From the NCBI GenBank assembly GCA_012800795.1, contig JAAZIQ010000057.1:1-34786 (forward strand): 34,786 nt of DNA, in the 5' to 3' direction. The translations under genes and the position numbers were made by a program. Of the stretch, positions 30,739-34,786 are shown in pieces. The notes under the pieces were generated by a model. That model did not search any database. It saw nothing but the letters and a program-made list of their open reading frames with translations, and had not been told where the DNA came from. This DNA comes from Bacillota bacterium. Lineage in GTDB: Bacteria; Bacillota; Dethiobacteria; Dethiobacterales; Dethiobacteraceae. Positions within the stretch are counted from its first letter, which is position 1, and every line of letters begins with the position of its first letter.

Positions 30739-30833
30739 TAACAATACCTTCTTTGATTTTTTTACCCATAATTTTTAATTCTTTCCTTAACAGAGTATAA
30801 TTATACAAAATTATAGCAAAGAAGGTATTGTTA
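30739..30833. repeat. 17-bp perfect inverted repeat bracketing the rpoB promoter region
   Basis: The arms 30739-30755 (TAACAATACCTTCTTTG) and 30817-30833 are exact inverse complements separated by 61 bases. The right arm overlaps the region upstream of the -10 element and the left arm lies in the 5' leader of rpoB. A smaller direct repeat TTTTACCCAT also occurs twice near the left arm (30721 and 30760). No target-site duplication flanks the arms. Confidence 0.75.
30810..30818 (-). promoter_or_regulatory. Extended -10 promoter for rpoB-rpoC
   Basis: Minus strand TGCTATAAT, a perfect extended -10, with no good -35 hexamer 16-18 bases upstream. It is in the 272-base gap between rplL and rpoB, after the rplL terminator. 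Start site expected near 30803, leaving a leader of about 107 bases before rpoB. Confidence 0.6.
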
Positions 30834-30922
30834 AGCAGTTTATAATAATATCACAAGCATTTCCAGATGTCAAGAAATATAAGATTTTTAGCCAAAAATG
30901 CATGCAAAATCCTGAAAATGGC

Positions 30923-30946
30923 AAAAGACACCCACATAGGGGTGCC
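30923..30946 (-). terminator. Intrinsic terminator after rplL
   Basis: Minus strand stem GGCACCC / GGGTGTC (one G-U pair) with a 6-nt loop, followed by TTTT and preceded by a run of A. It starts 21 bases after the rplL stop codon. It may terminate part of the rplJL transcripts and lower rpoB expression relative to L7/L12, as expected for this locus. Confidence 0.75.
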
Positions 30947-30967
30947 TTTTTTCTTAAATAGTACCAA

Positions 30968-31351
30968 TTACTTAATTTCGACGCTGGCACCAGCTTCTTC
31001 AAGTTTAGCTTTCAATGCTTCAGCATCTTCTTTGCTGACTTTTTCTTTGACAGCCTTAGGAGCATTGTCAACTAACTCTTTTGCTTCTTTCAAGCCTAAA
31101 CCGGTAACTTCACGTACAACCTTAATGACGGCAACTTTTTTCTGGCCGGCAGCAGTCAGAATAACATCAAATTCGGTTTGCTCTTCTGCAGCAGGAGCAT
31201 CGCCACCGGCAGCAGCTGCAGGCATGGCAGCCATAGCTACAGGAGCAGCTGCACTTACGCCAAATTCTTCCTCAAAAGCTTTTACTAATTCGGACAGCTC
31301 AAGCACTGTCATCCCTTTAACAATTTCAAGAACTTCTGCAACTTTAGACAT
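30968..31351 (-). CDS. rplL: 50S ribosomal protein L7/L12
   Basis: Stalk protein, present in multiple copies, recruiting translation GTPases. 127 residues: N-terminal dimerisation helices ([29 protein letters not shown]), an Ala-rich hinge (about 36-57) and the C-terminal domain ([22 protein letters not shown] to ASVEIK). ATG at 31351 after AAGGAGG. Ordinary length. Confidence 0.99.
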   Translation of the reverse strand: MSKVAEVLEIVKGMTVLELSELVKAFEEEFGVSAAAPVAMAAMPAAAAGGDAPAAEEQTEFDVILTAAGQKKVAVIKVVREVTGLGLKEAKELVDNAPKAVKEKVSKEDAEALKAKLEEAGASVEIK

Positions 31352-31407
31352 TATAATTTCCTCCTTAATAATTTAAACATAGCTTATATTTTTGATAACA
31401 TTTACCC

Positions 31408-31938
31408 TTAAGCTTCCGCAGCCTTCTTTTCACGAATGGCATCAAGGGTACCGACAAACTTCTGTAAAAGGGCTTGGGCCGCACCGGCAAATCCGGCCAT
31501 GGGAGCTGCGAAGGCGCCGGCAACCTGCGCCAATAATACCTCCCGTGACGGCAGGGCGGCCAACGCTTTAATCCGTGCCTGATCAATCAAGTCTCCTTCC
31601 AACAAACCGCCCTTTATTTCTAATTTATCAAATTCCTTGGCATATTTAGTTAAAACTTTAGCCGGAGCTACCGGATCCTCAAAACCAAAAGCAATGGCCG
31701 TTGGACCTTCCAGATAGGGTTCTAAAGCTTCATACCCTAACTCGCGTGCGGCAATACGCACTAAAGTATTTTTTATAACAACATATTTGACATTTTCAGC
31801 ACGAAGTGCCCGGCGTAAAGTTGTCATTTGCTCTACATTTAGTCCTCTGTAATCAGTAACAATGGCACTCGCTGCTTTATTTAAATCTTCCTTGACTTCG
31901 GCAACAATTCTCTCCTTTTCTTGCCTGGTAATACTCAC
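31408..31938 (-). CDS. rplJ: 50S ribosomal protein L10
   Basis: Base of the L7/L12 stalk; also the likely autorepressor of this operon through the leader RNA upstream. 176 residues with the RNA-binding N-terminal domain (IVTDYRGLNVEQMTTLRRALR, KNTLVRIA) and the C-terminal helix that carries L12 dimers. GTG start (31936-31938) after AAAGGAGGTG. Lies 56 bases upstream of rplL. Confidence 0.98.
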   Translation of the reverse strand: MSITRQEKERIVAEVKEDLNKAASAIVTDYRGLNVEQMTTLRRALRAENVKYVVIKNTLVRIAARELGYEALEPYLEGPTAIAFGFEDPVAPAKVLTKYAKEFDKLEIKGGLLEGDLIDQARIKALAALPSREVLLAQVAGAFAAPMAGFAGAAQALLQKFVGTLDAIREKKAAEA

Positions 31939-31968
31939 CGTTCCACCTCCTTTACATTAACGGTCGGT

Positions 31969-32007
31969 AAAAATAAAGTGACCTCCATGCAGACACACGG
32001 AGGCCAC
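31969..32007 (-). terminator. Attenuator terminator of the L10 leader
   Basis: Minus strand GTGGCCTCC pairs with GGAGGTCAC (9 bp, one G-U) and is followed by TTTATTTTT. It lies 30 bases upstream of rplJ. Its 5' arm (GGCCTC, 32000-32005) is also complementary to GAGGTC at 32027-32032, which would form a competing antiterminator. Confidence 0.8.
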
Positions 32008-32103
32008 TAATTTTCAGCGGCTTTCCGACCTCGGTAGGCGTTTTCACTTTAAGCCCACAGGCACCTACTGTCTGCAGTCGTACTGATAATATTTATACTG
32101 CTC
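31969..32103 (-). ncRNA. Ribosomal protein L10 leader
   Basis: Structured 5' leader between the promoter at 32110-32139 and rplJ. It can form a stem GTAGGTG / CGCCTAC with an internal region rich in unpaired A (AAAGTGAAAA), followed by the antiterminator/terminator alternative. Position and terminator match the L10 leader family of Firmicutes, in which excess L10 binds the RNA and favours termination. The mechanism here is inferred from position and pairing. Confidence 0.75.
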
Positions 32104-32109
32104 GGGCGT

Positions 32110-32139
32110 ATTTTATCATATCCACCCGCTTTTTTTCAA
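32110..32139 (-). promoter_or_regulatory. Promoter of rplJ-rplL
   Basis: Minus strand: -35 TTGAAA (32134-32139), 18-bp spacer, -10 TAAAAT (32110-32115) with extended TG. It begins 27 bases after the rplA stop and directs the L10 leader transcript from about 32103. Confidence 0.7.
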
Positions 32140-32165
32140 GTTTAATATTAATCAAATTTGACTAA

Positions 32166-32876
32166 TTATCTTTCTTTACCCAACAGTGCTGCTTTTTGCG
32201 GGCTGACGCGAATTCCAGGCCCCATGGTGGAGGCAACTGTAATAGCACGAAGATATTGCCCTTTTGCTGCAGCCGGTTTAGCTTTAATTAAAGTATCAAT
32301 AACTGCATAAAAGTTTTGCAGCAGTTGTTCCAGCTCGAATGATACTTTACCAATGGGCACGTGGATAATACCGTTCTTATCGACGCGGTACTCCACCTTA
32401 CCGGCTTTAATTTCCTTAACAGCCCGGGCGATATCCATTGTTACCGTACCGGTCTTGGGGTTTGGCATTAATCCTCTTGGTCCAAGCAGGCGGCCTAGTC
32501 GCCCTACTGTACCCATCATATCCGGTGTGGCAACAGCCACATCAAAGCCAAACCAACCCTCCTGTACCTTGGCTACCAAATCTTCCGCGCCAACAAAATC
32601 TGCCCCGGCTTCCTCTGCTTCCTTTGCTTTCTCGCCTTTTGCAAAGACTGCCACGGTAACTTCTTTACCAATACCGGCCGGAAGCACTACCGCACCACGC
32701 ACCTGCTGGTCTGCATGTTTAGGGTCAACACCCAAATTCACAGCCAGTTCGACGGTAGCATCAAATTTTGTTGTAGAAGTCTTTTTAGCCAGTTCCAGCG
32801 CCTCAGCCGGCTCATAAAGCTGATGGCGATCAACAAGCTTTTTTGCTTCCAAATACTTTTTGCCGTATTTAGCCAT
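32166..32876 (-). CDS. rplA: 50S ribosomal protein L1
   Basis: L1-stalk protein guiding deacylated tRNA out of the E site; in several bacteria it represses its own mRNA. 236 residues with the family patterns [37 protein letters not shown] and [22 protein letters not shown] at 32876 behind AAGGAGGGA. A 72-base gap separates it from rplK; I found no L1-binding structure there by eye. Confidence 0.98.
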   Translation of the reverse strand: MAKYGKKYLEAKKLVDRHQLYEPAEALELAKKTSTTKFDATVELAVNLGVDPKHADQQVRGAVVLPAGIGKEVTVAVFAKGEKAKEAEEAGADFVGAEDLVAKVQEGWFGFDVAVATPDMMGTVGRLGRLLGPRGLMPNPKTGTVTMDIARAVKEIKAGKVEYRVDKNGIIHVPIGKVSFELEQLLQNFYAVIDTLIKAKPAAAKGQYLRAITVASTMGPGIRVSPQKAALLGKER

Positions 32877-32948
32877 TCTTTTCCCTCCTTGTGGTTCAAG
32901 CGAGACGGCAAGCCTCTCCCACTTTAATCAGTAATTTTAAACAAATAA

Positions 32949-33371
32949 CTACTGCACAGTAATGCCCATGCTACGGGCAGTGCCCTCAACAATTTTCATG
33001 GCGGCATCGATATCGTTAGCATTAAGGTCTTCCATCTTTAACTGGGCAATTTCCCGAACCTGATCTTTAGTTACTGTTGCCACTTTCACCTTGTTCGGTT
33101 CACCGGAAGCCTTTTCAATGCCTGCTGCTTTCTTTAACAAAACGGCAGCAGGGGGAGTTTTGGTAATAAAGCTAAAAGAGCGGTCTTCATATATTGTAAG
33201 TACCACAGGAATTACCAGTCCAGCATGTTGCGCTGTACGTTCATTAAATTCTTTACAGAAACCCATAATGTTAACTCCATGCTGACCGAGAGCAGGACCA
33301 ACCGGAGGCGCAGGTGTTGCTTTGCCGGCAGGAATTTGTAGTTTAACGATACCTTTAACTTTTTTGGCCAT
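32949..33371 (-). CDS. rplK: 50S ribosomal protein L11
   Basis: GTPase-associated-centre protein; target region of thiostrepton and required for RelA activation. 140 residues from the second of two adjacent ATG codons (33371), chosen because GGAGGTG is too close to the first. N-terminal [17 protein letters not shown] has the conserved prolines and the C-terminal ends [11 protein letters not shown]. Confidence 0.98.
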   Translation of the reverse strand: MAKKVKGIVKLQIPAGKATPAPPVGPALGQHGVNIMGFCKEFNERTAQHAGLVIPVVLTIYEDRSFSFITKTPPAAVLLKKAAGIEKASGEPNKVKVATVTKDQVREIAQLKMEDLNANDIDAAMKIVEGTARSMGITVQ

Positions 33372-33390
33372 CATTACACCTCCCCTTACT

Positions 33391-33915
33391 TTATAGCTTT
33401 TCTACTTGATAAAAATCAAGTTCAACCGGAGTTTCCCGGCCAAACATTGAAACCAAAACTTTAACTTTCTGCCTGTCCGGTAACACTTCTTCTACGCTGC
33501 CGACAAAATCGGCAAACGGACCTTCAATGACACGCACACTTTCGCCTGGCTCAAAATCAATTTTCGGTTTAGGCTCATCCATACCCATTTGTTTTAAAAT
33601 CTGGTTGACTTCAGTTTCCGACAGGGGAATTGGCCTGGAGCCGGGACCGACAAAGCCGGTAACGCCAGGGGTATTACGCACAACATACCAGGAATCGTCA
33701 GTCATAATCATTTCCACCAGCACATAACCGGGGAAAACTTTTTTCATGACGGACCTCTTTTTCCCGTCTTTGACTTCAAATTCCTTTTCCATAGGTACCA
33801 GGACGCGAAAAATCTTGTCCTGCATTTCCATGGATTCAACGCGTTTTTCTAGATTTGTTTTTACTTTATTTTCATAGCCTGCATATGTGTGCACCACATA
33901 CCAGTTTTTACTCAT
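33391..33915 (-). CDS. nusG: Transcription termination/antitermination factor NusG
   Basis: RNA polymerase processivity and pausing factor linking polymerase with Rho or S10. 174 residues: NGN domain ([36 protein letters not shown]) and a C-terminal KOW domain ([21 protein letters not shown]). The ATG at 33915 is separated from AAGGAGG by 20 bases that include a perfect 14-bp palindrome (see 33913-33942). Confidence 0.98.
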   Translation of the reverse strand: MSKNWYVVHTYAGYENKVKTNLEKRVESMEMQDKIFRVLVPMEKEFEVKDGKKRSVMKKVFPGYVLVEMIMTDDSWYVVRNTPGVTGFVGPGSRPIPLSETEVNQILKQMGMDEPKPKIDFEPGESVRVIEGPFADFVGSVEEVLPDRQKVKVLVSMFGRETPVELDFYQVEKL

Positions 33916-33942
33916 AGGCCAGGGGGATCCCCCTACCTCCTT
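33913..33942 (-). promoter_or_regulatory. nusG ribosome-binding site split by a hairpin
   Basis: Minus strand order: AAGGAGG (33936-33942), one base, palindrome AGGGGGATCCCCCT (33921-33934), five bases, ATG (33913-33915). The linear gap of 20 bases is too long for normal initiation; folding of the 5-bp hairpin with GATC loop would shorten it to about six. The palindrome's own AGGGGG is an alternative weak site 13 bases from the ATG. Confidence 0.6.
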
Positions 33943-33943
33943 A

Positions 33944-34138
33944 CTATTGGAAAATCAACTTCAGCAACCCTGTAAAGCCTACATCAAGAAGCCAAAGAAA
34001 TACACCAATGAATAATACAGTTACTAAAACCATGGAAGTGAAGAGAGTTAATTCGCGGCGGTTAGGCCAGTGAACTTTCTTCAATTCCTGTCGCATTTCT
34101 TTAAAATGTTTTGTTAAAGACTTATCATTGGCGGCCAC
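33944..34138 (-). CDS. secE: Preprotein translocase subunit SecE
   Basis: Small membrane subunit clamping SecY. It has one transmembrane segment ([23 protein letters not shown] in the second half) preceded by the conserved amphipathic motif [17 protein letters not shown]. Two starts are possible: GTG at 34138 (64 residues) with AAGGA nine bases upstream, preferred here, or ATG at 34165 (73 residues) with only a weak GAGAG. Followed by nusG as in most bacteria. Confidence 0.95.
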   Translation of the reverse strand: MAANDKSLTKHFKEMRQELKKVHWPNRRELTLFTSMVLVTVLFIGVFLWLLDVGFTGLLKLIFQ

Positions 34139-34199
34139 TTCACCACATCCTTGCTCAAAGATCATAACATGGCTCTCAGCTAAACTGCCAAACTACCCT

Positions 34200-34349
34200 C
34201 TACTTCGTTTCTTTATGGGCAGTATGTTTTTTACAGTACGGACAATATTTATTTAATTCAATGCGATCCGGAGTAGTCCGCCTATTTTTGGTAGTAATAT
34301 AGTTCCGTCTCTTACATTCACCGCAAGCCATTGTGATTTTTACACGCAT
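34200..34349 (-). CDS. rpmG: 50S ribosomal protein L33 (zinc-type)
   Basis: 49-residue protein with the zinc ligands CGEC (about 9-12) and CPYC (about 36-39) and family pattern [14 protein letters not shown] at 34349 behind AGGGGGTG. It heads the rpmG-secE-nusG operon, the usual place for one L33 copy in Firmicutes. No tRNA-Trp is found between it and secE, as is seen in some relatives. Confidence 0.96.
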   Translation of the reverse strand: MRVKITMACGECKRRNYITTKNRRTTPDRIELNKYCPYCKKHTAHKETK

Positions 34350-34405
34350 TGCTCACACCCCCTAAAACGATCTTAGGCTTTAAAATCAAGTATACACGTT
34401 AACTG

Positions 34406-34421
34406 AACCGGATATCCGGTT
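34406..34421. promoter_or_regulatory. Perfect 16-bp palindrome in rpmG leader
   Basis: AACCGGATATCCGGTT lies about 22-37 bases downstream of the expected start site of the promoter at 34450-34479. It could be an operator or, in RNA, a 6-bp hairpin with an AUAU loop. No U-run follows, so it is not a terminator. Confidence 0.5.
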
Positions 34422-34449
34422 ATAGCGTACATGCAATTTCACTTTTTCC

Positions 34450-34479
34450 AATTTACCACACTTTATGGCGCATTGTCAA
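34450..34479 (-). promoter_or_regulatory. Strong promoter of rpmG-secE-nusG
   Basis: Minus strand: consensus -35 TTGACA (34474-34479), 18-bp spacer, -10 TAAATT (34450-34455) with extended TG. Positioned in the 248-base gap between tuf and rpmG, giving a leader of about 95 bases. The gap otherwise holds the tuf terminator-like hairpin and the palindrome at 34406-34421. Confidence 0.75.
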
Positions 34480-34550
34480 ACCTTTTTGTCATCTCCGGTG
34501 TGAGCTTAAAGGTTTATTATTTCCGGAAATTTTCACCTTATGCTTAAAGA

Positions 34551-34577
34551 GCCCCGCGCTGCAGCAGCTAACGGGGC
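34551..34577 (-). terminator. Terminator-like hairpin after tuf (second copy)
   Basis: Minus strand GCCCCG (34572-34577) and CGGGGC (34551-34556) pair around a 15-nt loop that can itself pair partly (GC/GC). It is followed only by TCTTTAAG, so the U-tract is weak. It lies 21 bases after the tuf stop. Confidence 0.5.
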
Positions 34578-34597
34578 ACAATTTAGCTTTAAAAGTA

Positions 34598-34786
34598 CTA
34601 TTCAATAATACTGGTAACAACACCGGCACCCACTGTCCGGCCACCTTCACGAATAGCAAAGCGCAAACCTTCTTCAATGGCAATGGGGGTAATTAATTCA
34701 ATCTTCATTTGCACGTTGTCGCCAGGCATTACCATTTCTACACCTTCAGGCAGGGTAATTACCCCTGTTACGTCCGTTGTACGGAA
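34598..34786 (-). CDS. tuf: Translation elongation factor EF-Tu, second copy (partial, C-terminus)
   Basis: Cut by the right edge of the window: only the last 62 codons and the stop are present. Compared with 18420-18608 the 189 bases differ at just three places: two silent changes and the stop codon (TAG here, TAA there). The protein segment is identical and ends TSIIE. Two tuf genes, one before rpmG-secE-nusG and one in the str operon, are a known arrangement in Clostridia; the near identity fits gene conversion. Confidence 0.97.
   Translation of the reverse strand, partial: FRTTDVTGVITLPEGVEMVMPGDNVQMKIELITPIAIEEGLRFAIREGGRTVGAGVVTSIIE

Noticed and set aside
30739-30833. The inverted repeat as a complete insertion sequence
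   Set aside because: Only 95 bp, no transposase and no flanking target duplication; at most a MITE-like remnant, so listed only as a repeat.
32877-32948. L1 autoregulatory binding site in the rplK-rplA gap
   Set aside because: No convincing match to the 23S L1-binding structure could be drawn by eye in these 72 bases.
34350-34597. tRNA gene between tuf and rpmG or between rpmG and secE, as in some bacteria
   Set aside because: I looked for a cloverleaf and a T-loop GTTCGAATC-like motif and found none; the gap is explained by hairpin, promoter and palindrome.
34598-34786. The terminal tuf-like sequence as a pseudogene or assembly duplicate
   Set aside because: It has its own stop codon (TAG), different downstream sequence, and the position before rpmG is a known second tuf locus; truncation is due to the window edge.

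Overview
This 34.8 kb window is the main transcription and translation gene cluster of a Firmicute, most likely a member of the class Clostridia (Peptococcaceae-like or a neighbouring lineage; genus not determinable by eye). Evidence: separate rpoB and rpoC, a short zinc-type S14, an L7Ae/YbxF-type protein between rpoC and rpsL, a KOW protein between map and infA, ecfA1-ecfA2-ecfT-truA downstream of L17, and a second tuf copy upstream of rpmG-secE-nusG. All 50 genes recognised lie on the minus strand, so the window reads biologically from its right end to its left end. I see no plus-strand gene, tRNA, rRNA, insertion sequence, prophage or CRISPR array.

Layout in transcription order: (1) 34.8-34.6 kb, 3' end of a second tuf gene and a terminator-like hairpin; (2) 34.5-32.2 kb, a strong promoter followed by rpmG, secE, nusG, rplK, rplA; (3) 32.1-30.9 kb, a promoter, an L10-leader-type attenuator, rplJ, rplL and a terminator; (4) 30.8-23.1 kb, an extended -10 promoter overlapped by an inverted repeat, then rpoB and rpoC; (5) 23.05-18.4 kb, a strong promoter and the str operon (L7Ae-like gene, rpsL, rpsG, fusA, tuf); (6) 18.3-9.0 kb, the S10 and spc operons fused in the usual order (rpsJ to rplO); (7) 9.0-3.4 kb, secY, map, a KOW-domain gene, infA, rpmJ, rpsM, rpsK, rpsD, rpoA, rplQ and a terminator-like hairpin; (8) 3.4-0.1 kb, the energizing module of an ECF vitamin/metal transporter (ecfA1, ecfA2, ecfT) and truA. 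A promoter at the left edge fires out of the window, presumably into rplM-rpsI.

Together the genes supply most large- and small-subunit ribosomal proteins, the RNA polymerase alpha, beta and beta' subunits, EF-Tu, EF-G, IF-1, NusG, the SecY and SecE parts of the translocon and methionine aminopeptidase: a growth-rate-coupled set on one strand. The window is mostly conserved core genome and I do not see a novel defence or mobile system. The less ordinary points are: a 137-residue, roughly half-acidic C-terminal tail on RpoB; a 17-bp perfect inverted repeat bracketing the rpoB promoter; a nusG ribosome-binding site separated from its start codon by a perfect 14-bp palindrome; degenerate palindromic elements in two intra-operon gaps; absence of adk from between secY and map; a Cys-rich insertion in EF-Tu; and many TTG/GTG start codons in highly expressed genes.
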